From Cadophora sp. MPI-SDFR-AT-0126 (Eukaryota; Ascomycota; Leotiomycetes; Helotiales; Ploettnerulaceae): DNA of 64,000 bases. The stretch is taken from NCBI GenBank assembly GCA_020747065.1, contig JAGMVK010000004.1:1426001-1490000 (forward strand), in the 5' to 3' direction. Positions within the stretch are counted from its first letter, which is position 1, and each line of letters opens with the position of its first letter. The notes under the pieces are model-generated. The model made no database searches, had not been told where the DNA came from, and saw only the letters and a program-made list of their open reading frames with translations. Positions 1 to 13,119 of the stretch are shown here, piece after piece. Both the position numbers and the translations under genes were made by a program.

Positions 1-2
1 AT

Positions 3-210
3 CTCTTGGCTGTACTCAAGGACCAATTAAGTCATGGTCACGGCGAGATGCTGGAGTGGATTGGTAAGTTGCCCCTAGTCAACCAAACTCTCTCTTGATT
101 TCATGAATGCCTCAATATCTAACAATAACACAGTCATTGTACTTATCGCAGCCGAGATAGCGGTTGCATTTGTCAACATTTTGGTAGATGTGTATGCTGG
201 CGTCGACTGA
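3..210 (+). CDS. 3' end of a DUF155 (RMD1/Sif2-type) protein, partial
   Basis: This is the last part of a gene that enters from the left edge. The frame starting at base 3 ends in LSHGHGEMLEWI. A GT-AG intron at 64-133 follows, then VIVLIAAEIAVAFVNILVDV and a stop at 208-210. A hydrophobic C-terminal helix right after a 'EMLEWI' turn is typical of the DUF155 family (yeast Rmd1/Rmd8, fission yeast Sif2), whose members are membrane-associated and mostly of mitochondrial or unknown role. Only about 45 residues are visible, so the family call rests on the tail alone. Confidence 0.6.
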
Positions 211-705
211 ACATTGCTTGCTTCGATTCTCCATTGATCTTCCTGGAATGTGATGGGCTCTGTTTGTAATCGTACTTTATACGCATGGCGTTCAGGTTCC
301 CTTTAGCGACTTACATTGAGTTTGGATAGCAATACTTGGCCTGTATATAAACAAGTGAGGAATTTGGGCTCGCTGCCTAGACGGTTAGAAAAGCAGTGGA
401 GTCAAGCATGTAGGATGAGAATGAAGTTCGGAAAATATTCTTCGATTTTGATGAGGGGTCCAACGTCTCCGTCTAAGCGATTTATCCGTGCCAAATCCAT
501 ATGTTTCGCTCCATTGACTTTTGCAACCCAGAAACCGACTAGCAAAGCTATTGTACACCAGTCATAGGCCCGTTCCCATTACGCCCATGATCCACGAACA
601 CCACGAAAACGTCCAAATGCGCATGTGCAAATCTACCCGACCTATTTCCATCAAGCCCTCAACGCCGGAGACCATTCTGAGAAACTAGAATTCCATTCTG
701 AGAGA
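211..705. other. Intergenic region, nothing recognised
   Basis: Short open frames here show no coding character. The stretch lies between two convergent genes (the DUF155 end and the end of the HMG-box gene), so it is probably 3' UTR and spacer. Confidence 0.5.
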
Positions 706-2368
706 CTAGGATCGATTGACGGCAGTGAAGCCGCCAACTTCAGCAGCCGCTCCTGGTGTACCGACATCATCAGCCATTTCGGTATCTTCATCGGCATCTT
801 CAGCACGTCGACTTTCACCGTCCGCAACAACAGGTACGGTTGCTCCGACAGGAACACCAGCCTCCTTCTCAAGATCGGCCGCTCTCTTCATTTGCTCAAA
901 GCGCTGAGTGAATTGCTCTTTCTTCTCGGCTTCGAGAGAATGCCAGTCCTTGGCTAGATCTCCTTCGATATCGTAGCTACCATCTGCTATTTCCTTCTGA
1001 TGCTCACTCTCCAAGATAGGTCTCGTTTCAATACAATAGAGTTCGAAAGCATTCTTGGGGCGACGGGCTTGTGGTGGTACCGAGCTTGAAGAGCCAGCTG
1101 GGTGGGTGCCATTGGTTGGAAAGGACCGCTTTGGTGCGATACTCTGTGCTTGTGGTGTAGAATTTCGTAAAGGATCAGGATGGGTGTGTGCCATCAGTGT
1201 GTGAGAGTGGGAGAATGCTTCGGAAGCTGGAGACAGAGTCGCAGGTCCTTGTTGTATGAAGTGGCTTCCAGGTCGACCCTCGCCCATCTCGGCAGCAAAG
1301 ATATCGGGCTTTCGATGACCGCGCTTGGTTCTGAGTGGCTTCTCTTTCGGCTGGGATGCACTGTCAGTTCTCCTTCCCATTATCAACATTTGCATTTATC
1401 TTGACGGGATATACGTACAGTTGGGGGAGGGCTAGGGCTTCCGTCTGAGTCTTCGACATTTGTACTTGTCCGCTTGGCTAATTGTTCGAGCAGAAATGCA
1501 CGCTCAAGACGCATCTTTTGAACTGAGCGTCGAGCGCGTTCAATTCGCAGGCGCTGTGCATCGTTGGCCGCCTCTACTTCGTTCAATCTTTGCTTCAACT
1601 CGATGCATTTTCTTCTGTAAGCCTCTTCGACGGTTGGGGGAAGTTCAGGCGGGATAGATCCTGGGACTTGAGTTAGCTTCTTGATTGGAAGTATATTATC
1701 AAAACATGAAATTTAGGAACTGCTGGAGGCTCTGTTGGACTAGATTGGGTCGGTGGATATCGTTGCTCTTGATTGTTGCTGAAGTGCTCTCTGCAGCTGC
1801 ATTGTGCCGTCTGAAGCTCCAGTCCTCCTTCGGATTAAGGAAAGTGTGGGCACTGAGTGGCAGCACGCCATCGGCGGTTTCATAGCAGGCCTAACGCAAG
1901 GCGCAGCAGCTTGATGTTCAGGAGTATTCGTCGCTACAAAAGCAATCGTATTACCACTGGAAGTAACGAAAGCTCTATCAACATCATCATCCTCGTCGTC
2001 TTGTCCATCCGCTTCTTCTTCGAGACGCCCCAGGAATCTGAGTTCGTAGTCTGTCGGAGCGTATGGGGATGCATATGGTCCAAAGTTTCCTAAGAATACT
2101 GGCAGAGATGGCAAGAAAGGTCGAGGAGGTAAATTAAGGCTGGGTTCGTCGGTGCTCATAGCTGCATCCATGACAGCGGACGAGGAGATGGGAGGGGGCC
2201 AGACATGATCCATTGCCAATTGGGTTCAGGTCGTTGAGATTTTCGACAAGAAGAAGATTCCAGCGATCCAGAAAGAAACCTCATCGAGTCGTTGAAGCCA
2301 AGGAGAAAGAGCTTCCAGCATCAAGGGAAACAGCTATGGACCGTAGACTTACCTGAAGGAGGGGCCAT
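706..2368 (-). CDS. HMG-box protein resembling INO80 subunit Nhp10
   Basis: Multi-exon nuclear protein. A 16-nt first exon (ATG at 2368, donor at 2352) joins in frame to a proline-rich N-terminus containing NFGPYASPY and the acidic stretch RLEEEADGQDDEDDD. A coiled coil follows (about 1600-1480: LKQRLNEVEAANDAQRLRIE, then MRLERAFLLEQLAKR). After an intron near 1395-1440 comes a basic linker, an HMG box (RRPKNAFELYCIETRP...LAKDWHSLEAEKKEQF) and an acidic tail. Coiled coil plus HMG box is the arrangement of Nhp10-like INO80 chromatin-remodelling subunits. The splice between about 1740 and 1660 is uncertain: a proline-rich exon in another frame (PPTQSSPTEPPAVPKF) appears to be used. It shares an upstream region of about 370 bp with divergent CCT8. 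Confidence 0.7.
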
Positions 2369-2741
2369 CTTGCGACGGGGCGTTGGAGGTGGTGAAGTCT
2401 GCAGAAAATCAGGTATGTGTTTCGCGTAGTGAGATAGATCTGTTTGGTAAAATGGTGATATGCTGTAAAATATGTCTAGCCAATCTTAAATTAACAAGTT
2501 TGTCGCATTCTCCATCATCGGATAGTAAGTGAGCTAGAGCTCGAAGCGCGGTTGCGATCAATTCAGCCGCGCCCGCGGAGAAAACATTTTCCGACCGTGG
2601 CAGGGATTTGGGACAACTGTAAGGCACCTAAAAATTCGCGTGAGTATTGAATTTTGGGTGAAGACGCGACGGTGGGAGAGCTCTCAAACTCTGTAATAGC
2701 AAAACACTTGACGACCTCACAAGCCCAACGATTCTTTCAAG

Positions 2742-4531
2742 ATGTCTCTCAATATACCAAATGCGCCGAATGCAGGCTTATTCAAGCAGGGATACAACAC
2801 GTAAGTCCTTCAGCACCTTTTGTTCTTCTTTAACAGTTGCTAACCTGCCATAGCTATGATTCCGAAGATGGAGCTGTCCTCCGTAATATCGATGCTTGCC
2901 GTACAATCGCCTCGACAGTGCAGACTTCCCTGGGACCGTATGGACGAAATAAGATTGTCATCAATCATCTGCAGAAGATGATCCTCACTTCCGATGCCGC
3001 CACTATCCTCCGCGAACTCGATGTGGTCCACCCAGCAGCAAAACTTGTCGTTATGGCAAGTCAGCAACAAGAGGCTGAGATGGGAGATGCTACAAATCTA
3101 GTCATTGTGCTAGCGGGGGAGCTTCTCAAGAAAGCCGAGGATCTGCTGCGAATGGGCCTCAAGACCAGCGATGTCATTCGAGGCTATGAGCTGGCACAGA
3201 CATTTGCTCTGAACGAGCTCGAGAACTTGGTTGTAGACAAGGTTGAGGATCTGCGGTCTCAGGCAGAGCTTAGCAAAGCTATCAGAACAGTGGTTGCTAG
3301 CAAACAGAACGGCAGCGAGCAGTTCCTAGCGGACATGGTGGCCGAAGCCGTCCTTGCAGTTCTTCCCAAGAATCCCGTCAACTTCAACGTCGATAACATT
3401 CGTGTGGTCAAGATTATGGGTGGAAGTCTTGAACAAAGCAGAGTAGTCAGGGGCATGGTCTTTGGTCGGGAACCGGATGGATCCGTCAAGAAGGCAGTCA
3501 GAGCGAAGGTCGGAGTGTTCTCGTGTCCCATCGATACCAGCCAAACCGAGACCAAGGGTACCGTTCTATTACATAACGCCAAAGAGATGATGGATTTCAC
3601 CAAGGGTGAGGAAACGCAGCTCGAGGCACACATCAAGGAGTTGTTTGACTCTGGGCTGCGCGTGGTTGTGGCTGGCTCTACCGTTGGAGAGCTTGCTATG
3701 CACTACCTGAATCGCTTTGGAATATTGGTCATCCGCATCCTTAGCAAATTCGAGCTCCGTCGGTTATGCAGAGTTGTTGGAGCTACACCTCTAGCCCGAC
3801 TCGGTGCACCTATGCCAGACGAAATGGGAAGTGTAGATATTGTCGAGACTTTGGAGATTGGAGGGGATCGGGTTACAGTTTTCAGGCAGGAGAACGAGAC
3901 TACGAGAACGGCAACTCTAGTGATTCGCGGCGCTACGCAGAACCACCTGGACGATATCGAGCGTGCTGTTGATGACGGAGTCAATGTCGTCAAGGCGATC
4001 ACAAGAGACCCTAGGCTGGTCCCAGGTGCTGGTGCCACAGAGATGCAATTGGTTGAGCGGATACAGGCTTTCGGTGATAAGACCCCTGGGCTTGCACAAT
4101 ATTCCATTCGAAAGTTTGGCGAGGCGTTTGAGGTTATCCCTCGAACTCTAGCCGAGAGTGCTGGTCTTGATGCTACCGAAGTTCTGAGCAGACTGTACAC
4201 GGCCCACCACAAGAAGGATGATTGGGACACCGGTGTTGACATCGAAGTAAGTACCTGAGAGTCAGATTTGTGACGATTATTGACGAATACTAGAATGAGG
4301 ACAATACCGGCATTCTCGACGCCAAAGATGAGGGAATTCTAGATCTCATGATCTGCAAGAGCTGGGCCATCAAGCTTGCGACTGAGGCTGCAAGAACCGT
4401 CCTTTCTGTAGACCAGATTATCGTTGCTCGACAAGCTGGTGGACCAAAACCACCTGGACCTAACCCTGTAAGTGATTCGTTCTATTTGCAAGACTTCACA
4501 CTGACATAGATAGAATTGGGATGAAGATTAG
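2742..4531 (+). CDS. CCT8: T-complex protein 1 subunit theta (CCT8)
   Basis: Subunit of the cytosolic CCT/TRiC chaperonin, which folds actin and tubulin with ATP. There are four exons: 2742-2800, 2854-4246, 4294-4467 and 4514-4531, all with clean GT-AG borders. The protein is about 547 residues, normal for fungal CCT8. The N-terminus MSLNIPNAPNAGLFKQGYNT and the nucleotide-site segments TSLGPYGRNK, TSDAATILREL and GDATNLVIVLAGELL are visible, as is the C-terminal LMICKSWAIKLATEA and QIIVARQAGGPKPP. The last exon encodes only NWDED and the stop, the conserved fungal tail. The ATP loop reads GDATN rather than the common GDGTN. Housekeeping gene. Confidence 0.95.
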
Positions 4532-4938
4532 ATGTTACATTAGAGGCGCTGAGATGTACAATACCATGGTTCTTGACGCAATCAGAAGTTTTCGAATGAA
4601 AACAATCGTGAGAGAGATGCTGCTGATTGGTCGTTTTGCGAGTTCGAAGTCTCAACGAGCTCTAAACTCCTGGCCTAGAAGTATAAACAATCTCACTCTA
4701 TCCATGTGGACTTTATATGTATTCTTCTTTTGGGCAAAGAGTTTTGCACATTCTGTTCTACTTTGCAGCTCACCAACTCATGGACTGTACGAGTCATTTC
4801 ATTCATGCAATTCATCCACCTCCCGGTCGCAACTTACTGTATCACGTAGCGCAACTAGGCAGCAAGTGGGAGGGCGTGTCAAGTTTGACAATGTCTCAAA
4901 TTTCTATCCATACTTCCACCAAACACCAGTTCTGAATT

Positions 4939-6279
4939 TTACAAGTTTGTACTATTCAATGCTCTTTTCTTCAAATCTGCCAAAATATCCAACCTACCCT
5001 CATCGCGAATTCTATTTGCCGTGATCCGCTCTGGGTAATTCCGCATAAACATGTCAGTGAAATGAGTTCCATAGTGGATCGCCTCTGACTTGTCAGCCTT
5101 TTCCTCTTCATTCTGAAAGTCGGGTAAAGTCTTGATAACGGATGAGAAGTTAGGCTCGTGGAAGTACGCAAATGCGTAACGCTCGTCGTAGTTGAGACCG
5201 ACTTTGTGTGGCGTTGATGGCAGGTAGTCGTTCGTTATGAGCTGCATCATGTCGCCTAAAATTCAGAATCGGTCAGCTCAAATCAATATAAGTATGGCGT
5301 GAGACTTCATATACCTGGAAACACCGTGAGCGTGTTAGGCACAGGAGGCACAAACAACCATTTGTCATCATTCTCATTCAAACCAGCGGCCGAGGTCTCC
5401 CAATTCTTGATACTCTCCCTGAATCTTCGGTCGGATGAACAGCCCACCAACGTCATCCTGACCAGCGATTACCAACAGTCCGTAGTCGGTATGAGAACCA
5501 ATACCACGGCCCTTTTTGCCCTTCCCATTCGTTTTGTTCACATGTGGGAATCGTAGGATCCGCATGTGATGCCACCCATCCTCAGTTAAGTTAAGCAATG
5601 CATCTGGGTCTTTGAGATCCAATCCCAAGCCCACGAGTTTCAACAGTTTCTCTCCAGAATCGCCAAGAAGCTTCATCAGCTGATCCATTTTGTTTTTATA
5701 CTGCTCACTTGGCCATGGGGTAGGTCCATGACAAGGCCATTTCTCCTGTACACGAATATCGGTTGCTGGGAGATCTTTCGTAACAGTAAAAATCTCAGAG
5801 TAATCCGCAATCCCATCCGTAATCTCTTCACCGGACGCAATATAGCCCGCGAAGCTCTGATCATCGACATGCCTTGCCTTCTCCTCATAAGAACGACGGA
5901 AGAAGCTCTTCGAGGTTCCGAAACACTCAGATAGCATGGCTTGTTGAGCAGATGTCATTTGGATCTGGAAGATGCCTGTTTCGCGCCACTCTTTGATCAT
6001 GGCTGTAGCCATGCGGGTGTTTGAGTCGTTGGCAGTGACTGTTTCTGGGAGGATGAAGGTTCGTAAGTTTGCGGTGGTGGCTTTGTGGTAGGGGGGCATC
6101 TTGGGGTGGGGTGGCGAGGACACTGTTGCCATGGAATGTCTTTGAAAAGAAGCATTTACGAACAATGAAGCGAGTGAGGAGACAGAATATGTTGGTATAA
6201 AAGGATGTCTTGAAGGGAAAGTGCTTGACAGACGAGGACCAGCTCGTGCCAATATCGAAATCATATTGGGGAGAGACAT
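4939..6279 (-). CDS. 2-oxoglutarate/Fe(II)-dependent oxygenase, with an apparent frameshift
   Basis: Isopenicillin-N-synthase-like dioxygenase (DIOX_N plus 2OG-FeII_Oxy). Exon 1 is 6279-5315 and exon 2 is 5255-4939, split inside VFPG/DMMQL. The iron ligands are visible: HTD in GIGSHTDYGLLVIAGQDD and the distal His in STPHKVGLN, with the oxoglutarate-binding Arg in ERYAFAYF. The first 45 residues are Arg/Ser-rich and might be an organelle presequence, or translation may start at the internal MATVSS. The frame breaks once at about 5405-5424. Upstream GGLFIRPKIQ and downstream NWETSAAGLNENDDKW are both family sequence but lie one nucleotide out of phase, and no GT-AG intron can bridge them. This is either a real lesion or a base-call error. 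Substrate unknown. Confidence 0.8.
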
Positions 6280-9200
6280 CTCGGAGAATTGGAAGTGACG
6301 ATCTACAGGTAAAGTAAAGGACTCACCAGCTAGACATAAATACGCAGAATAAGACTCCTTCCACCATTGCAGAGTCCGAACACCGTCTCCTGAGTCCGGA
6401 GTAGTCGCTCAATCCATATTATTTACTTTCGTTCTCGCAATCTTGATACATCTTGTATCCGCTCCGGTCAGATTTCTTCCGAAGAAATGCATTATATTCG
6501 ACCGCGCAAGGGCACGAAACTTTGAGGCGCTCTTGACTCGAACATGGTGAGGCAAATGAAGATATTCTCGGCGTTCATGTCGTCGAAATGTGCCTACTGA
6601 GGATGTGGACCGAATTGTCCCGCGGGGTCACCATGGGTCTGGACCTACTGTCCTAAGTTTCCGACTTTAAATCACACTAAATCGTATCTGGGAGTCTAAT
6701 GTATCCACTTGATGGAGACGCTTCGTGCGGACGTCTTCAATAGTACCGAGAACGTGGAGTTCCCCGTGGGGGAACGATTTGTGGTGTGAACTTCCCGAGT
6801 TGAACTCCACTGTATTATGGCCTGAGCGCTTTCTTGACTTGTCTTATACCTTTCTCAAATCTGATTTAAATACTGTTCTGCTTGCTTATGTTCATTGTGT
6901 TCTGACTCTCCTTTGCTGAGTCTCATACATAACCTGCACCGGTCGATTCCGAACTTTCGGTGAGTACCAACAGAAGAGAGTTCGTCTCATCTCGCTGCAA
7001 CGTTATCTGTCAAACTGAAAGAGTCAATCTTGCGTCCTCCATCTCCGGCGGGGCGGGAACTTTCGAGTAAGCTCAAACTTTCACTCTGAGTCTCCAAGAG
7101 AGTTTCGGCGCCGCGTTGGCGGGTCTGTCTTTGACAAGTCTAGTGTAGTCTTAACCATGAACTCTCGCCCCGAAATCGCCACTTCGGTGCATATCGTAAG
7201 AACAAGACAACAAGTGCATCGAACAGTTGATTATGTAAATCTCCTGTAGGACATACATCTTTCTTCGGCAACTCATGATTGGTCTTCCTTTAGAAGGGTG
7301 GCCACGACAAACAAGAGAGGTCACATCTGCACTCATCAAAGCAGCTCGGATTGGGTTCAGTCCAAAGCTACCAAGTCAAAATATGCCAGTGGACAAAATA
7401 GATTAGAAATGATGTCGGAGATGTTACCGATCAGAGCGATTCGGAACAAGCGTTTGGGAAATAGGCTTTTCTGTCACTTTCCCAATCTGATGAGCATTTA
7501 AAACTCTGGGTATCCGACTAAATCAAGGTCAAGGTAGTCTCCAGATAAGTATGAAAGATGCTATACGTGTATTTTGCGCAGTTTTAACATGGAAAATAAT
7601 AAAGTTGAGGAGGGGACTGTTTGGCCTGTTTTTAGATTTCAAGACCCGAGACTTGTAATAGATGAAATCCTCTCCCGAACCCTTGAGGCTTATTTAATCT
7701 TGCATATCCGCCCGCTTTGAAAGAAATACACTGCACCACCTTCGGCTCATGAGGTGAATTTTGGCAGTCTGGACCTTCGGCCCAGTCCTAACTAACTAAA
7801 GTTTACAAGGAGAGACCTTGGCACTTCTGTCATGTCAAACCTTGATCGATTTTGCCTTTACCGATCCCGGTTCATCCGCACTCGATACGACGTCGTCACG
7901 GGTCGCACTTCCGAAGGTTTCAATATTATGGATATCGTGCAAAGTTACTTTGGTACCTGACTTCCCGGAAAAGCCACATTACTTACACCGCCTTCGCGGG
8001 CAAATACTTAGCAAAGAACAGAGCTGGTTGTCTCCGTGATTAGATTTATAGCTTTTCAAATTGAATTTGAGTCTGGATTCTGGAAAAGTCTAATGGTGCT
8101 TTGTGATGTGTCGCTGTTCTATGCGAAAGGGTGCCGAGGTAGTCCGAGAGGCTTTGCAACAATCGTCGAGCGGAACTCAAGCTGTGAAATTCAAATAATG
8201 TTGATGAATAAGCTATAATAGAAACAAAATCATGAAAAGAACCATGTAGTTCAAACTCTTGGCTACCTTGATGAGACCTTGGTTCATTATTTACTCATTA
8301 GTGGATCGCCTTCGACGCTGCTGTGTTGACTCTTAGGCGAGCCTTGGCGTCCCGTCATAGCCTGGTCCGAGTTCAGCCAGCTGGCCCCCGCAGTTTGCTT
8401 CAGTAAGCTTCCCTTCAGCACAGGAAGTACATACACTTCAAGATAAACATCTCACATTAGGTTATTAATCGATCTCCTCATAGAGGAAAAGTCTCACGTG
8501 TGTACTAGTGTGATTCTCATACCACTCAATCACGACATCTCCTCACTTTGTGGCCAGATGACTTGAGGCGCTGTTTCTACAGAAAATCAAGTTGAATAAA
8601 TTAAAAGTGATCTTGCTTGTTACTTAATGCAACTCAGCTATGCTTGGAAAGAAATGTGAAATACGAGTGCCTTCTATGTGCCCTGTTGGTCGTGCTCCGG
8701 ACGAAATTGGACAAGACGTAGAGGAGCTGATACGTGGCTTCTTGATCTTTGGATTCCTTGTATTAGTCTTCCTTCTTACAACTAAAATTGTGACAATTGG
8801 GCTCCCTCCGCTGTCCAGGAGCGGGGCAGCTCCTTCGAAAGGGGCTCGGTTGCTTGAACCAAAACATCACGATCATGTTCAACTCATACGTGTGGGACAT
8901 TTCACGTAGTGGTACGTTCTTTCGTAATTGAATTACAATATATCTGTTGTTGTGCTTCATCTTTCCTTTCATGGGAGAATCAAATATTGTCGTGTGAAAA
9001 ACAGAACTTGATATACGCCATCTGTCACTGTACTTGAATGTAGATAGTAGGGGGATCTCGTCACGAGGCATAACGTTGAGGCATACCAGATCCAAAACCA
9101 GTTATGCAGCAAATAGACCTGCGCACGCGATCAGTATTGTTACTTTCCTTCTTAGGCTGAGCCCCTCAATTGACTCAGACTGGATGGGCAAGATCAGTAG

Positions 9201-10791
9201 GAGTATCCTTTGAATGTATAAAGGACACGCGGGCCATTCAGGTGGGGGTTTCGTACAGTTTTCCTTTGATATACTTAAGGTAGACTACAATGCAAGGTTT
9301 TTGGTAATGATTCAAATTCGATTCCTCTTAAAGATGATCTCACAATAGAAAGTTGTCCCCTTCATGGCTGTTGAAAAGATGTATGTCTAGCGAATAACTT
9401 TGAAGAATCGCTGGATAGAACTCTACAACCAAGTCACAGTACTTAGAAACAGCAAACAGAAAACAGAAGAAGGTTATGCCAATATACGTGTCAGAATCTC
9501 TTAAGACTTCCAAGACCTTTGGAGTCATGACGTCTCCTACTAGCTGAGAAATATCTGTCCAGGTAACACTTCGAAAAGCTCTCTACAAGCCTTTCAAAGT
9601 AGAAAAAATTCTATTAAAATACCAAAAAATAACTGTCTTGCTAGAGACAAAGTGCTTTCTGTGCTGAGAAACAAGGGAAATCAGGAATACTCACAGGCTT
9701 GATCTAGAGTCGCCTATCTCTCCTTCTCTTTACCTATTGCAATTAGCCCAATTCCCCAGTTGACCCTGCCGGGCATCCGTCTCTTGCACCAAATTGCTCT
9801 ATCAAACATCAGTCAGTAACCACTTCAAGATGTTAGAATGTATGAGGCGGAGGGACATGTTCGTCTCTAGCAAGACGAGATGGATGGACCCGGTGAAGGG
9901 TGCTTGTTGTCGGAAATCTGCTTATTTAGGAAAATGGAGTGGCTAAGGATTTGGGATTTCGGGGGCATTGTGGTGAGTGATGACTAATATTAGGGGACCC
10001 CTTCGAAGGTTGAAGGTGGATGGTGTGGGATCAGGGGAATGAGGTTCAAGATAGTAAGCTTTAAGCGAGGTCTCAAGACAGCAAGTTTTGAAATGAAAAA
10101 ACATTCTTACCCAATAAGCTTGAAACGCTTTGTATAATGAAAAACAAGTTCCTTATGGGATATCGTCTAGGATTTTCAGTAACTACTTGTGAATAGATCA
10201 TTGTTACACTTGTCTCTGATAAACAGGACGTTCCTGGTTTCGTAAACTTCGAATAGTTTCTCTTCCAGACGATGTAGGACAGTAAATGCAGGAAGATTAC
10301 GTGTACAGTTCTTCATTCGCATGTCGATTCAGTACTCTTCTTATACGATGAGTGCCAATGATACATGTAAATGATGGATAGTGTCAAATTATGGAATAAA
10401 TAGTTGGTTCAAAAGGTCAATGTGTAGGTTAGAACAAGCTTCGCTGAAGTAATGTATACGATATTAAGAAAAAAGATTAATGCAAATATCCAAGCAACAA
10501 TCTTCACTTCGTCTTTGTACAAGCGCAAGAAGAAGACCCGTCTCAAAGTGATCTTGAAATATTGATCAGTGCGGGGACGATCATTGTTTTTGACCTCTGG
10601 CCGATGGATGAGCCTTTTGAGATCGTAAAGCTCTTGGTGGGTACTATAATAATTTCAGCGAGCTAGTGCACAGCTGCCAACAATAACATGTGAATATGGG
10701 AACAAAAGCGAAGACTAAGAGGTATTTTTTTTTTATCTCTAATGAATCTTCAAAACGAAGCTGGGTTCAACTCGTCCTTTTAGTTTCAATC
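6280..10791. other. Gene-poor 4.5-kb region
   Basis: Only short frames without family resemblance or believable exon chains were seen on either strand, and base composition is moderately AT-rich. I found no terminal repeats, tRNA-like fold or conserved motif. It may hold regulatory DNA, a lncRNA or fully decayed sequence. Nothing here can be annotated further by eye. Confidence 0.5.
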
Positions 10792-11831
10792 TCATCTATA
10801 TTTCGGCAAAGGATATCCACCAAGCTCCTCAAATAGCTTGCCACCTTCCGACATCAGATGTACAATATCTTTGCCTAGCCATTGTTCAGTCAGTGCATCG
10901 TGTGGTTTCTCAATCTCTTTCATCACCCCTCCCGCAACCTTGAGAATATTAGCTTCAAACGTCTCCAGAAATAATACGGACAATTCCTTATTGTAAATCA
11001 CAACTTACCAAGCAACATTGGCCAGTCCGCTTTGAATCGGCTACCATGCATGCCACAGCATACGCTACATCTTGAGCAGAGTTTTCTAGCAATCCTTTGT
11101 CCTTCCATGCCTTTGAAAACGAACTAGTGATATTCGTTGGCGTGAAAAATGGAGCCACTGCGTTGACCGTAACATTGACTGCTTTGGCGGCGCGTTGAGA
11201 TGATCTCAGGAGTCCTGTGACGCCATGTTTCGACGACACATAGGCGACGACGGATGTGCCACCAAAGTACCCAGAGGTACTAGAAACCAGGATAATTGAC
11301 CCGCGGGAACCAGCATCAGATACAGGATTTTGCCGTAGGTAGTGGAGGGCAAGTTTTGTGGCTGTAGAAACGGGGATCAGTTATTCTTTGGACATTCAAG
11401 CTGGACAACTACTTACTGTTCATAGTACCCTTGAGATTCACGTCGATGACATTGTACGACCCGACTGGTTCCTTCAGCTCTCCCACCTCGTCGAATTCCT
11501 CATCAAAAAAATTCCGAGTCTCCATCATGCCGGCATTCGCCACTACTATGTCCACACTCCCGAAACGTGCCTTCGTTTTCTGAAACAGGGATTTCATGCT
11601 CAGCCAATCGAGAATATCGGTTGGGACGAAGACAGCACGCTGGGAAAGGCTGGCAATTAGAGCATTTGCTTGAGACTCAGTGCTCGGAAGGTCTGCGATC
11701 ACGACATTTGCCCCGTGAGCATGGAACAGGGTAGCGGTTGCTGCACCGATCCCACCGGAACCACCAGTTATTATGACGGTCTTAGCATTGATGCTGGAGA
11801 GGTGGTTGGAGGGGAATGTGAGGGACGCCAT
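10792..11831 (-). CDS. Short-chain dehydrogenase/reductase (15-PGDH-like)
   Basis: Classical SDR that oxidises or reduces an alcohol/carbonyl with NAD(P). Exons are 11831-11417, 11361-11009 and 10938-10792, all joining in frame. The cofactor loop TGGSGGIG lies near residue 23, followed by NAGM, then the catalytic Ser in ILVSSTSGYFGG and YVSSK (Tyr and Lys). The C-terminus LFEELGGYPLPKYR ends a domain of about 300 residues. An acidic residue (ADLPSTE) after beta-2 suggests NAD preference; this is inference. Substrate unknown. It stands alone, without a co-directional partner. Confidence 0.85.
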
Positions 11832-13119
11832 GGTACGTGATTGATGGGATGAAGTTCAACTTCAACATAGGACTCGTGATACCTGGCATAGAAGTAGGCA
11901 ATGGAGATTATTGTCGCATGAAGAGAACTTGCCAATTCAAATTGCGTGCAAGTTTTCATTCTAGTCGTTCCTGGTGCTTCTCTACTATTTGGATGCACGG
12001 CGGTGGTAGCCAAGGCTTTTGACGTGGCGGGGTTTTGGTGGTCTTTCCCACCATTTCCAGCTAGTTCCCTTCAAGTGAAGGTGCTATGTTCCCATAAGAG
12101 CAACCCATATTGTTGATATCAACAGGACCCCGCCTAACCCCTCCTTGTGGCGCATTACCACCCCGCACCGCAAGTATGGCGGGCGCCCTGGGGCTCCACA
12201 TTGCTTTCCGCATACAGTAGCTGAGAAATACGAGGAGGCCTCCTCTATCGCCTAGCCGGGGAAAGAATGCTTGTCTCCGGAAAGCTAAAGCTCTCGCTTG
12301 GATTATTGACATTCTTGGCGTTGAAATTCTTCTATTGCAAAGTCACTACACAGCGTGGATTGTCCTGTACCGGGATCTTCTCGGGCACAGCTTCATTGAT
12401 TAGTGACCAAGTCGAATTATTTCCTTCTAAAGGAAGCTAGGAATCAGCCTCAAAGTGTTCCGAGCGCTCTACTATTTCATTCTAGTGTCGTTTTTTTCTA
12501 CCGATTAGTGAATTCGCCGCGATACCCTGAGAAGTTCACAAGTGGCTAGCAAAGGATGCTTCTCCAGTTAGCAGGTATCTTGGCCCATATCGTTCAGTAC
12601 CCTATCATCTCAGATTCATCTCATGACGCCTTTCGATAATTCATCAAAATGTCTGTGGGAGCCATTTTCTTCTCTGAATCAGTAGCACTATCCCTTTCAA
12701 ATAAATTTTCGACACGGATCGCAGGCATCTAGCAGTAACGTGCAATGAAGAGAGGCGATTCTGGATGATTTCTCAATTTTTGAATGTGTGAGTCACTGGA
12801 AGCAATCTTGAGAGTCGGGAAAGTAGAAAGGTAGGAAGACAAAAGATTTGCATATTCGACGTGACCTGAACTTGTCTGACCTGTGAAGGAAAAATATGGC
12901 TGACGCTGAATTGAAAATATCAAGCCTCATAACATGTTCGAGCTATATATACGTGCATATGAAACATTTCGTGCAGTCTAATATGATAGACGAGATGGAC
13001 GTCGGGGTCTAGGTAAATTGCTTGGAGTTTGAATATTCCAAGTCTGCCTCCCGACTCAACACATTTCACAAATCGAGGTTCTCAGATGAACGGCACAAAA
13101 GTGATTGATTCAATCTGCA
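11832..13119. other. Intergenic region, nothing recognised
   Basis: This 1.3-kb spacer lies between the SDR gene start and the end of the carrier gene. A 12061-12312 minus-strand frame shows no domain or codon pattern I trust. No repeat or RNA signal was found. Confidence 0.5.

Noticed and set aside
3703..4242. 179-codon minus-strand frame
   Set aside because: Antisense shadow of CCT8 coding sequence.
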